A stretch of DNA of 5,581 nt from Methanosarcinales archaeon (GCA_030672345.1 DAOVGO010000121.1:1-5581), one strand, 5' to 3'. Positions 1-5,581 are shown, counted from the stretch's first letter. Translations and numbers: made by a program. Notes: generated from the sequence alone by a model not told the origin.

Positions 1-264
1 GATTTCGGCGATTTTATCTGAAATAACATCACGAAGTGAGATTCCGGTAATCGCCTCCTCCACCCCAATCTCTTCTGGTGTTTTCTCGGGTTTCCTGGTT
101 TTTTCGGCTCCCACTCCCCCGTCCTGCATCATTCTAAAATCACAGCTCGGGCAGCCGATCTTTCCCTGGTACCTGAACATGGGCGCGCCGCATCGTTCGC
201 AGGTCTCTGCGAGCATGGTTCCGCCCAGTTCGAGCATCCGTGACATAACATCGATCTCATCCAT
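1..264 (-). CDS. Zinc-ribbon protein of the Sjogren's syndrome/scleroderma autoantigen 1 (p27, UPF0148) family, C-terminus cut by window edge
   Basis: The frame is open from ATG at 264 to the window edge and gives 88 residues; the C-terminus lies outside. Residues 10-42 carry the family signature: a 'MLELGGTMLAETCERCG' block, then a short hydrophobic/basic turn and 'GCPSCD'. The two CxxC pairs (C22/C25 and C38/C41) should hold one zinc ion. After residue 45 the chain is charged (Lys/Glu rich) and looks flexible or helical. Archaeal members are small, probably cytoplasmic proteins related to human ZNRD2/p27; their biochemical role is not settled and none is claimed here. The start is supported by GAGGAG 10 nt upstream. 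The gene lies 168 bp downstream of the large S-layer gene on the same strand, but nothing suggests a shared function. Family assignment is confident; the function is unknown. Confidence 0.9.
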   Translation of the reverse strand, partial: MDEIDVMSRMLELGGTMLAETCERCGAPMFRYQGKIGCPSCDFRMMQDGGVGAEKTRKPEKTPEEIGVEEAITGISLRDVISDKIAEI

Positions 265-274
265 GGTTAGGTCG

Positions 275-280
275 CTCCTC
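275..280 (-). promoter_or_regulatory. Shine-Dalgarno site of the zinc-ribbon gene
   Basis: The minus strand reads GAGGAG here, 10 nt before the ATG at 264. It is the best purine-rich match upstream and supports that start over an in-frame TTG further upstream (near 291), which has no such site. Confidence 0.6.
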
Positions 281-304
281 GCATCAAGCAATTGTATACG
301 CGGG

Positions 305-314
305 GAATTGTAAA
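305..314 (-). promoter_or_regulatory. Weak possible TATA element for the zinc-ribbon gene
   Basis: The minus strand reads CTTTACAATT-like sequence about 40-50 nt before the ATG at 264, preceded by purine-rich GAAGGGTAG, which could act as a BRE. An archaeal start site about 25 nt downstream would leave a leader of roughly 20 nt containing the GAGGAG site. The match to the archaeal consensus (TTTATATA-like) is poor. A second AT-rich candidate, GTATACAATT, lies slightly closer to the gene. This is inference from spacing only. Confidence 0.2.
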
Positions 315-432
315 GCTACCCTTCTGGCAATGGCTGCCTGCTTGTGTGGCGACGGAATCAGAGAACCCACTGAAATACGACTCGGGTTTACCGCAATTTA
401 TCCGGGGATGTTCTTTTTGCGTTTTGGAGATT

Positions 433-3400
433 TCAGGTCACGGTCACGGTTCCACGCATCGCGCTCCCGTAGCCGGGGCAGTAATACGAGTAGCTGCCGG
501 ACGCTCTGAAGGTGTGTTTGAACTTCTTGCCGTAGCTGATCGACTGGTTCTCCCAGAGCCCGTCCTCGCTCACCAGTATGTAGGCAACCATGGGAGATTT
601 CTGGATATTGATCCAGTTCAGTGCCTCGCCAGCGCGAATCTCTGGATTTTGCGGGGTGAATGCATAATTATCGAGGTATACGGGTTTTGGCGGTCTCGGC
701 GTTGGTGCGGGGCCTGCACCACCTGCTGCTGCCTTTAGCATCACCAGCGCATCCACCGATGTAAGCCTGCCATCGCGGTTCATGTCGCCCCATCTCTGCC
801 CCCGACCGGCAGAATCGGTCCGGTAACCATCGGGCGTGTCCGGCTCTTTGTCCCATGCGTCGGGCACGCCGTCGCTGTCAGAGTCTGTGGCTGGGATGAC
901 TTCTACAGGTGTTGGTGTTGGGGTGGGAGGCGGGGTGAATGCCTCGTGGATCGTGTACTCCGCGTACGGATAGAACCTCAGCGTATTGTTATCTGCCACC
1001 CTGAAGAGCATATCCTGCATAATCCAGACGTTGCTGTTCCTGCGGAGGTCTATGTCGCAATCGTTCCTGAGTGTGATACCAGAAGCACTTGCAGTTGTGA
1101 CCTTCATATCGCCATAAGTCTCACCGATGCTCACCACGAGGACATCGTTGTCGATCAGGAAGACGTACTTCAACTGCACTATGTTGGAATCCGTGCCTCT
1201 GAATGTTGCATCGACATAGCAGGAGAAGACAACAACGTCTTCCACTCCGGAAAGGTCTGCGGTGTACATGTACACCCTGTTGCCGCCAGCGCTTGTATCG
1301 ATCACCTCGCTGTCGAGTTCCTTGCCATCCTTGGCAAGCGATAACCATACCCTGTCGCCTTCAAGATTAATCTGCTGTGCAGTAAGCGTAAACCCACCGC
1401 CAAGGTCCCACGCCTCTCCTACTAATAAGGTCTTCTTGTCGCTGCCTTCAAACTCAACCAGCAGTTTGGAAAGCTTGTTACCGTGCGGTGTTGTTGAACC
1501 GCCTGTACTGATAGCTACGTACTTCTCCCCCATCCAGCTCTCGATGAAGTACTGGGTGACAGTATTACCACTCACTATACCAAGACCGCTCGCCACGCCA
1601 TCATCGACGATTGCATACGTCTGCGGCACAGGTGTTGTGCTATAGACCAACTTATCTTCAGCGATGGTCCGATTGTCATACCAACGGAGTTCCTCGATAG
1701 CCAGCTGCTCTGTCAGCAGATCGTCGTCCGGATCGTAATAGAACGCCGCGAAGTTGTAGGGATTCCATGTATAGCCGGTGCCGATGTTTGAAGGGGTTCC
1801 AACCGGATAGATCCAGCTCGAATCGTTTACCTCCACGACCGTCCCGCGTATCTCATAGTCGCCTGCTTCTGTGTAGACCTTGCATGGATAGAATCTCACC
1901 GTATCGCTCTCTGCCACCATGAAGAACATGTCATCCATGATCTCGATATTGCAATCACCATCCCTGGAGAGGTCGATGGTGCCATCGTTCTTGAGTGTAA
2001 TGCCAGAAGCACTTGCAGTTGTGACCTCCATATCGCCGTATATCTCGCCGGCACACACCTCGAGGACCTCGTTATCGATCAGGAAGACGTACTTCAACTG
2101 CACTATGTTGGAATCCGTACCTCTGAAGATCGCATCAACATAGCAGGAGCAGACGACAACGTCTCCCACTCCGGAAAGGTCTGCGGTGTACATATACATC
2201 CGGTCGCCTGTGGCGCTTGTATCGATCACTTCGTTGTCGAGTTCCTTGCCATCCTTGCCAAGTGATAACCATACTCGGTCCCCCTCGAGGTCGATCTTGC
2301 CGGCAGTGAGCGTAAACCCGCTGCCAAGGTTCCACGCCTCGCCCTCTGACAGAGTCTTCTTGTCGCTGCTGCTTTCAAACTCGACCAGCCGTTTGGCGAG
2401 TTTGTTACCGTGCGGCGTTGTTGAACCGCCTGTACTGATAGCCACGTACTTCTCTGCCATCCAGCCCTCGATGAAGTACCGGGTGACAGGACTACCATTC
2501 ACCGTGCCGAGACGATTCGTCACACCACCATTGATGATCGCGTACGTCCGCGGCACATGTGTTGTGGTGTAGATTAGCCTATCCTCAGCGATGATCCGGT
2601 TGTCTGCGCCAGTGAGAAGATGAAGAGTCAGCGCCTCTGATCCGGCGTCATTGTCCGGATCGTAGTAGAACGCCGCAAAGTTATATGGGTTCCATGTGTG
2701 GGTGTCTGCATAAGCACCGGCGCTTCCGACTGCCCTCAACTGACCCCTCCCGTTCGCCTCCACAACCTCGCCACGGATCTCGACGACTTCATTCACAGGA
2801 GTTGGCGTCGGCGTTGGTGTAGGGGTTGGAGTTGGGGTCGGTTCAGGTTCGGGGCATTCGTGACTGATATACGGATAATACCTGTAATTCTGCACGCTAT
2901 TCCCGTCCAGATCACCTGCGAAATGTAGCCAGAGACCATCTGCGATGTGGAAATCCGAGTCCGGGTCAAGAGAGATATCCCTGTCGCTCTCGAGCCGGAC
3001 CGATTCGGGCGTAACCGTCTGCACGTCCAGTATTCCGGCTCCATCATTGATGACACTCACGAGATCGTCGTCGATCAGCGTTGCACACTTGAGTTGCACA
3101 ATATTGGTGGTTGTGCCGCGGAATATGGCATCCACGTACACGCTGAAAACCGGCACATCAGCCTCAGAGCCTGCACCTGCCTGATACACAAAGGTTCGCT
3201 CAGTCCGGACGTCCTCTGTTGTGATAGTATATTCCCCAAGAGAGCCGCTGATGCTCATACAGTTATTAAACCAATCTCCCTGATCATATAACCGGATGAT
3301 GGAGGAGTAGACCTCGCCACCATCCTTATTAAGCGTGAGCCGGACCTCATTTGCATCAAGATCGATCTGTTCCGCGATCAGGGAGTATCCGTTACCGAGA

Positions 3401-4506
3401 TACCATTCCTCGCCTGTGGCAAGCGTCTTTTTGTCGTATTTGTCCATCTCCATGATGACTGGCGATATCACGTATGGTTTGCCATTGATCGCCATGTATT
3501 TCTCCCCGAACCACCAGATCTCGAAGTATTCGCCAATCTCGTGGTTCGCGTAGTTTGATTCGACCCTGTGTGTAGTGTACACAAGATCTCCGCTGGCGAT
3601 TGCGTCTGGCATTGTAACCGTTGTCGTGAGTGCCTCTGACATGATGTTTCTGTCCACGTCGTAGTGCAGCCCGGCAAAGTTCTGACCGGTCCATGTGAAC
3701 GGAGCGATCTGGAATGCCGCATCCACGACTTCGCCGCGGATCTCAATCCCTCCCGGCTCCACAATTGCTTCCTGCTCTGCGGCGATGTGTTCAATGGTTA
3801 CCGTCACCGTTATGGTCTGCGATCCCGCCTTTCCTGCATCGATACGCAGTCTGCCCTGATGCTTGCCATCAGGTGCTGTTGCAGGTATGGTGACCATCAG
3901 TGTGGCGGTGGCAGCGCTCTGTTCTGAGATTTGCAGGGGGTGGTCCACGTTAAACGTCATTCCAGCCTCGGGATTGCCGTAAGCAGCCACGCTGCTTAGA
4001 GTCATCGAGGTATCGCCGTCATTTATGATCTGGAAATTGACTTTCTTGATCTCTTTCTCCTGCCCGTCAAATACAACCGTGCCTGCATTGATGTTCGGGA
4101 GCGGGGCAAGGTGCGCCGGAATCAGACGGTCGACGTTGATGGTGATGGTGCCGCTGCCATAAGCGAAATCGGCGGTTGCGAGGTATGTTCCTTCGCTAAC
4201 CGTCCCTGCAACACGCACCTTGATCTGCACATCCTTCGAGGCACCAGACGCAATGGTTATGGGAAAAGAGGTTACTGTTGTCAAGTTGATGTCGCCTTCT
4301 GACACCCGGAGCGATGGTGCATACACGGTCATGCTCGCGTTCCCGGTATTTTTCAGCATGGGCGTCACAATCTTCTCCTGCGCTTTCGCATCCCCATACC
4401 GTGCATCCAGCGTGACATCACACGTTGTGTCTGTCACAGAGAGTTCTGCCTGCGCAACCTGCATAAGCATGAAAAATATCATAAGTAAAAATATAATCTT
4501 TCTCAT
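433..4506 (-). CDS. Large secreted S-layer-family protein: three S-layer (DUF1608) domains, dockerin-like calcium module and terminal cupredoxin-like domain
   Basis: This is a predicted secreted surface protein of 1357 residues. Domains in order: signal peptide 1-20 (Arg2-Lys3, hydrophobic core, likely AQA/EL cleavage); two Ig-like beta domains about 21-128 and 135-245; divergent S-layer domain 1 about 254-548; Pro-Thr linker 552-570; S-layer domain 2 about 574-880; S-layer domain 3 about 884-1187; Pro-Thr linker 1190-1200; calcium module 1203-1262; Pro-rich spacer 1266-1275; cupredoxin-like domain 1276-1357. S-layer landmarks include 'WNPYNFAAFYYDPD', 'EKYVAI', 'DKKTL.GE.W.LG.GF.L', 'DGKELD', 'FRGTDSNIVQLKYVFLID' and 'RFYP'. 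The calcium module has two 12-residue loops, DSDSDGVPDAWD (1208-1219) and DMNRDGRLTSVD (1241-1252). N-glycosylation sequons occur at N56, N74, N894, N945, N1173 and N1320. The reading frame stays open upstream to 4620, but ATG 4506 is chosen for its signal peptide and AGGTGAT site. Methanosarcina S-layer proteins usually have two such domains and a C-terminal membrane helix; here there are three and no helix. No CxxCH haem motif is present. Whether it is the main lattice protein or an accessory one is unknown. Confidence 0.9.
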   Translation of the reverse strand: MRKIIFLLMIFFMLMQVAQAELSVTDTTCDVTLDARYGDAKAQEKIVTPMLKNTGNASMTVYAPSLRVSEGDINLTTVTSFPITIASGASKDVQIKVRVAGTVSEGTYLATADFAYGSGTITINVDRLIPAHLAPLPNINAGTVVFDGQEKEIKKVNFQIINDGDTSMTLSSVAAYGNPEAGMTFNVDHPLQISEQSAATATLMVTIPATAPDGKHQGRLRIDAGKAGSQTITVTVTIEHIAAEQEAIVEPGGIEIRGEVVDAAFQIAPFTWTGQNFAGLHYDVDRNIMSEALTTTVTMPDAIASGDLVYTTHRVESNYANHEIGEYFEIWWFGEKYMAINGKPYVISPVIMEMDKYDKKTLATGEEWYLGNGYSLIAEQIDLDANEVRLTLNKDGGEVYSSIIRLYDQGDWFNNCMSISGSLGEYTITTEDVRTERTFVYQAGAGSEADVPVFSVYVDAIFRGTTTNIVQLKCATLIDDDLVSVINDGAGILDVQTVTPESVRLESDRDISLDPDSDFHIADGLWLHFAGDLDGNSVQNYRYYPYISHECPEPEPTPTPTPTPTPTPTPVNEVVEIRGEVVEANGRGQLRAVGSAGAYADTHTWNPYNFAAFYYDPDNDAGSEALTLHLLTGADNRIIAEDRLIYTTTHVPRTYAIINGGVTNRLGTVNGSPVTRYFIEGWMAEKYVAISTGGSTTPHGNKLAKRLVEFESSSDKKTLSEGEAWNLGSGFTLTAGKIDLEGDRVWLSLGKDGKELDNEVIDTSATGDRMYMYTADLSGVGDVVVCSCYVDAIFRGTDSNIVQLKYVFLIDNEVLEVCAGEIYGDMEVTTASASGITLKNDGTIDLSRDGDCNIEIMDDMFFMVAESDTVRFYPCKVYTEAGDYEIRGTVVEVNDSSWIYPVGTPSNIGTGYTWNPYNFAAFYYDPDDDLLTEQLAIEELRWYDNRTIAEDKLVYSTTPVPQTYAIVDDGVASGLGIVSGNTVTQYFIESWMGEKYVAISTGGSTTPHGNKLSKLLVEFEGSDKKTLLVGEAWDLGGGFTLTAQQINLEGDRVWLSLAKDGKELDSEVIDTSAGGNRVYMYTADLSGVEDVVVFSCYVDATFRGTDSNIVQLKYVFLIDNDVLVVSIGETYGDMKVTTASASGITLRNDCDIDLRRNSNVWIMQDMLFRVADNNTLRFYPYAEYTIHEAFTPPPTPTPTPVEVIPATDSDSDGVPDAWDKEPDTPDGYRTDSAGRGQRWGDMNRDGRLTSVDALVMLKAAAGGAGPAPTPRPPKPVYLDNYAFTPQNPEIRAGEALNWINIQKSPMVAYILVSEDGLWENQSISYGKKFKHTFRASGSYSYYCPGYGSAMRGTVTVT
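436..681 (-). other. Cupredoxin-like domain with an incomplete copper site (part of the 433-4506 gene)
   Basis: Residues 1276-1357 follow the plastocyanin/pseudoazurin plan: 'YAFTPQNPEIRAGEALNWIN', a variable middle, 'GKKFKHTF..SGSYSYYC' and 'M.GTVTVT' at the very C-terminus. In blue-copper proteins the ligands are His after a Pro, then Cys, His and Met in a C-x-x-H-...-M loop. Here the first His position is M1306 (S-P-M), the Cys is kept (C1343), the second His position is Y1346 (C-P-G-Y), and the Met is kept (M1350). H1331 is the only His and sits in the strand before the Cys. Normal type-1 copper binding is therefore unlikely. The fold assignment is an inference from pattern; the residues are read directly. 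Confidence 0.75.
721..900 (-). other. Dockerin-like / thrombospondin-type-3-like calcium module (part of the 433-4506 gene)
   Basis: Residues 1203-1262 contain two Asp-rich loops separated by about 20 residues. The first (D-S-D-S-D-G-V-P-D-A-W-D) resembles thrombospondin type 3 or EF-hand-like repeats. The second (D-M-N-R-D-G-R-L-T-S-V-D, then ALVML) matches the second F-hand of type I dockerins, with Asp/Asn at loop positions 1, 3, 5 and 12. Dockerins bind cohesin domains in a calcium-dependent way; no cohesin is visible in this window. The partner is therefore unknown, and simple calcium-stabilised spacing is an alternative. Confidence 0.7.
737..896. repeat. 160-bp direct repeat, copy A (pairs with 4623-4782)
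   Basis: Aligned without gaps at an offset of 3886 bp, this copy differs from copy B at 6 of 160 positions (about 96% identity). It covers nearly all of the dockerin-like module. Two differences change the protein (Thr to Lys and Ser to Arg at the N-terminal edge) and four are silent. Identity drops sharply on both sides. Confidence 0.95.
907..936 (-). repeat. Pro-Thr linker coding repeat, short copy
   Basis: This codes for TPPPTPTPTP (residues 1191-1200) between S-layer domain 3 and the calcium module. The DNA is a run of near-identical CC(A/C)AC(A/C)-type hexamers on the minus strand. It acts as an extended, probably O-glycosylatable hinge. Confidence 0.8.
946..1857 (-). repeat. Tandem S-layer domain repeat unit, third domain
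   Basis: This codes for S-layer domain 3 (about residues 884-1187). It aligns with the second domain at an offset of 924 bp in its C-terminal half and 927 bp further upstream in the gene, which reflects a one-residue indel (ESSSDKK versus EGSDKK). The longest exact match noted is 44 bp (1151-1194 with 2075-2118). By eye, the stretch from 'YFIE' to 'TIDL/DIDL' is about 80% identical in protein. Confidence 0.9.
1867..2787 (-). repeat. Tandem S-layer domain repeat unit, second domain
   Basis: This codes for S-layer domain 2 (about residues 574-880) and is the partner of 946-1857. Compared with domain 3 it carries extra cysteines (C786, C818, C852, C875) besides the shared C788. The N-terminal parts of the two units, before 'WNPYNFAAFYYDPD', are clearly less alike than the cores. 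Confidence 0.9.
2797..2853 (-). repeat. Pro-Thr linker coding repeat, long copy
   Basis: This codes for residues 552-570 (PEPEP followed by alternating Thr-Pro) between the divergent S-layer domain 1 and the tandem pair 2-3. The DNA is a degenerate ACCCC(A/T)-type hexamer repeat, so its length may vary by replication slippage in steps of two residues. Confidence 0.85.
2863..3747 (-). other. Divergent S-layer (DUF1608) domain 1 (part of the 433-4506 gene)
   Basis: Residues about 254-548 keep the family skeleton ('EIRGEVV', 'FTWTGQNFAGLHYD', 'FGEKYMAI', 'DKKTLATGEEWYLGNGYSL', 'FRGTTTNIVQLK', 'YRYYPY') but differ at most other positions from domains 2 and 3. There is an extra segment around 404-447 between the 'NKDGGEVYSS' strand and 'DVPVFSVYVDAIF'. 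The Cys found at 'SCYVDA' in the other domains is Val456 here. It is probably the older domain of the protein. Confidence 0.8.
4447..4506 (-). other. Signal peptide of the large S-layer protein
   Basis: Residues 1-20 have a short basic start (M-R-K), a hydrophobic core (IIFLLMIFFMLM) and a small-residue A-Q-A site before Glu21, typical of Sec signal peptidase I cleavage. There is no Cys at +1 and no twin arginine, so neither a lipobox nor a Tat signal is seen. Confidence 0.9.
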
Positions 4507-4591
4507 CGAATCACCTTGTTTCCAAATAAGACATCGACAACATCCCTTATTGACAGGGCAGATTGTGCAGCCGCCGATACTACAATTCCGG
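4507..4591. other. Short spacer between the two S-layer-family genes
   Basis: These 85 bp separate the TGA of the upstream gene (4592-4594) from the ATG at 4506. I see no clear TATA element and no T-rich terminator, which favours co-transcription of the two genes. The frame of the downstream gene happens to be open across this spacer. Confidence 0.5.
4510..4516 (-). promoter_or_regulatory. Shine-Dalgarno site deciding the start of the large S-layer gene
   Basis: The minus strand reads AGGTGAT ending 3 nt before the ATG at 4506. It is complementary to the ATCACCT part of the archaeal 16S rRNA 3' tail. Together with the signal peptide that follows at once, it rejects the longer in-frame start at 4620. 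Confidence 0.75.
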
Positions 4592-5581
4592 TCATGAATC
4601 GACCCCTTCGACCGCGGCATCCAGCATCACCAGCGCATCGACCGATGTAAGCCTGCCATCGCGGTTCATGTCGCCCCATCTCTGCCCCCGACCGGCAGAA
4701 TCGGTCCGGTAACCATCAGGCGTGTCCGGTTCTTTGTCCCATGCATCGGGCACGCCGTCGCGGTCAGAGTCTTTGGCTGGGACTGGAGGTTCGTCCGGTT
4801 CAACCTCGTAATAATCGGTCACCCGCCAGCCGTCAGGTCCTGTGACCCTGAAGAAGACCGTCGTGTTCTGTACCGAGAGCATCTCGATGTATATGGAGCT
4901 GCCGCCGTATGTCTCGTATCTGAACGGAGTATCGCCTTTGAATAACGTAATCGTCCTTTCAGGCACCATATAACTTGAGATACGTAACTTTGCGGAGTCG
5001 ATGACATCTGTTGTTACCCCAGCGACCTCTATTTGTATGTCGTAGTTGATCTCGATCCCCTCATTGACCCTCAAATCATTATCAACGATCGCGCTGTCGT
5101 CATCGCTACCAGCGGGCGGGGTGGCGTTCCACTCCGGTGGATATGTACCGCCGCCTCCGCCACCCGATGCGCCGCGGATGGTGCGCTTCATAAACGGGTA
5201 GAACCGGATGGTCGAGTCTTCTGCGGTCCTGAAATACATCTCGTCCATGACCTTTTCGGTGATTCCGGGCTCCAGACTGACGATGGCATCGTTTCTGAGG
5301 ACGATCCCTCCGGAACTTGCAGTCACAACCCTCATGCGCTCAAACCTATCACCGGCAGCGATCTCCAGCAGATCGTTATCGATTAAGAAGACGTACTTGA
5401 CCTGCACGATGTTCGCATCAGTTCCCCTGAAGACAGCAGTCACATAGCAGGAGAAGATCGGGACATCGTCCTCGTCTCCGATGTCCACGGCACAGGTGCA
5501 TACTTCTCTGGATGAAACGACTGTGCTGTCGAGTTCTATACCATCCTTGTTCAGTGTGAACCATACCTTATCACCATCGAG
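4592..5581 (-). CDS. S-layer-family protein with dockerin-like C-terminus, N-terminal part beyond the window
   Basis: The frame is open from the right edge to TGA at 4592-4594, giving 329 C-terminal residues. The GTG at 5488 is only an internal valine, because the preceding 31 codons still match the S-layer domain ('LDGDKVWFTLNKDGIELDS'). Visible domains: the end of a DUF1608 S-layer domain (1-136, with 'IFSCYVTAVFRGTDANIVQVKYVFLIDND' split as in the neighbour and 'IRFYPF'); a glycine linker (137-145); a small beta-rich domain (about 168-260); an acidic/proline spacer; and a dockerin-like calcium module (268-326) with loops at DSDRDGVPDAWD and DMNRDGRLTSVD. Sequons are N152 and N239. It ends 13 residues after the last loop, with no membrane helix and no cupredoxin domain. 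It is a paralogue of the downstream gene, 85 bp away, and probably shares its transcript. A surface or sheath role is inferred. Confidence 0.88.
   Translation of the reverse strand, partial: LDGDKVWFTLNKDGIELDSTVVSSREVCTCAVDIGDEDDVPIFSCYVTAVFRGTDANIVQVKYVFLIDNDLLEIAAGDRFERMRVVTASSGGIVLRNDAIVSLEPGITEKVMDEMYFRTAEDSTIRFYPFMKRTIRGASGGGGGGTYPPEWNATPPAGSDDDSAIVDNDLRVNEGIEINYDIQIEVAGVTTDVIDSAKLRISSYMVPERTITLFKGDTPFRYETYGGSSIYIEMLSVQNTTVFFRVTGPDGWRVTDYYEVEPDEPPVPAKDSDRDGVPDAWDKEPDTPDGYRTDSAGRGQRWGDMNRDGRLTSVDALVMLDAAVEGVDS
4604..4780 (-). other. Dockerin-like / thrombospondin-type-3-like calcium module (part of the 4592-5581 gene)
   Basis: Residues 268-326 of the visible part are almost identical to the module of the downstream gene, differing mainly by Lys for Thr and Arg for Ser at the start and D-A-A-V-E-G for K-A-A-A-G-G at the end. 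Here the module is the C-terminus of the protein, the usual dockerin position; in the neighbour it is followed by another domain. Confidence 0.7.
4623..4782. repeat. 160-bp direct repeat, copy B (pairs with 737-896)
   Basis: This is the partner of copy A, with 154 of 160 bases identical by direct comparison. It lies at the 3' end of the upstream S-layer-family gene and codes for its dockerin-like module. Confidence 0.95.
5147..5173 (-). other. Glycine-rich linker in the upstream S-layer-family protein
   Basis: This codes for G-A-S followed by six glycines (residues 137-145), joining the S-layer domain to the small beta-rich domain. The neighbouring protein uses Pro-Thr linkers at its domain borders, so the two paralogues have stiff versus flexible joints. 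Confidence 0.75.

Larger units (their letters stand above)
265..432. other. Intergenic region between the S-layer gene and the zinc-ribbon gene
   Basis: These 168 bp lie after the stop of the large S-layer gene and before the zinc-ribbon gene, both on the minus strand. I see no convincing coding sequence and no tRNA or CRISPR repeat. A 5-bp inverted repeat (364-368 with 384-388, AACCC/GGGTT around a 15-nt loop) is the only hairpin-like element, and no T-run follows it in the transcribed direction, so it is not called a terminator. The distance suggests the zinc-ribbon gene has its own promoter, but read-through cannot be excluded. Confidence 0.6.

Noticed and set aside
364..388. Hairpin AACCC/GGGTT as a transcription terminator after the S-layer gene
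   Set aside because: The stem is only 5 bp with a 15-nt loop, and no T-run follows in the direction of transcription.
292..738. Plus-strand open frame of 148 codons
   Set aside because: It mostly lies antisense to the cupredoxin-coding end of the S-layer gene, begins with TTG, and its protein shows no recognisable domain.
946..1344. Plus-strand open frame opposite S-layer domain 3, and similar ones opposite the other domains (for example 1262-1645, 2186-2572, 4220-4597)
   Set aside because: They mirror the codon pattern of the conserved minus-strand gene. The 1262-1645 and 2186-2572 frames resemble each other only because they lie opposite the duplicated domains.
946..2787. CRISPR array or mobile element as the source of the repeats
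   Set aside because: The repeats are long, in frame and match protein domains. No short regularly spaced repeats, terminal inverted repeats or transposase are seen.
433..4506. Multihaem cytochrome fused to S-layer domains, as in some ANME archaea
   Set aside because: No CxxCH motif was found in the protein; the C-S-C and other cysteines do not form haem sites.
4507..4620. N-terminal extension of the large S-layer gene to an in-frame ATG at 4620, adding 38 Cys-rich residues
   Set aside because: It would overlap the end of the upstream gene and place a hydrophilic stretch before an evident signal peptide. ATG 4506 has a strong Shine-Dalgarno match.
4592..5488. Start of the right-hand gene at GTG 5488
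   Set aside because: The frame is open to the window edge and the 31 upstream codons match the S-layer domain, so the gene is partial and GTG is an internal valine.

Overview
The window looks like part of the cell-envelope locus of a methanogen- or methanotroph-type archaeon (Methanosarcinales/Halobacteriota lineage). Three things support this. The large proteins carry the S-layer domain first described in Methanosarcina (DUF1608 / PF07752). The left-hand gene belongs to an archaeal/eukaryotic zinc-ribbon family (Sjogren's syndrome/scleroderma autoantigen p27, UPF0148). The Shine-Dalgarno matches fit the archaeal 16S tail. Dockerin-like modules on secreted proteins would suit ANME-type or Syntropharchaeum-like relatives, but the genus cannot be fixed from this sequence alone.

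All real genes are on the minus strand, so transcription runs right to left. First (4592-5581, entering from the right edge) is the C-terminal part of one S-layer-family protein: the end of an S-layer domain, a glycine-rich linker, a small beta-rich domain and a C-terminal calcium-binding, dockerin-like module. After 85 bp comes a complete 1357-residue secreted protein (433-4506). It has a signal peptide, two Ig-like beta domains, one divergent S-layer domain, a Pro-Thr linker, two closely similar tandem S-layer domains, a second Pro-Thr linker, the same dockerin-like module, and a terminal cupredoxin-like domain. After 168 bp without a convincing gene, a small zinc-ribbon protein (1-264) begins and runs off the left edge.

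The two large genes are neighbours, share domain families and share a 160-bp stretch that is about 96% identical over the dockerin-like module. They are probably surface-layer or surface-sheath paralogues, perhaps co-transcribed. Neither has the C-terminal membrane helix that usually anchors Methanosarcina S-layer proteins, so the calcium-binding module may be the attachment device. The most unusual element is the terminal cupredoxin-like domain. It keeps the Cys and Met of a blue-copper site, but Met and Tyr stand where the two His ligands should be. The zinc-ribbon gene has no evident functional link to the surface proteins.
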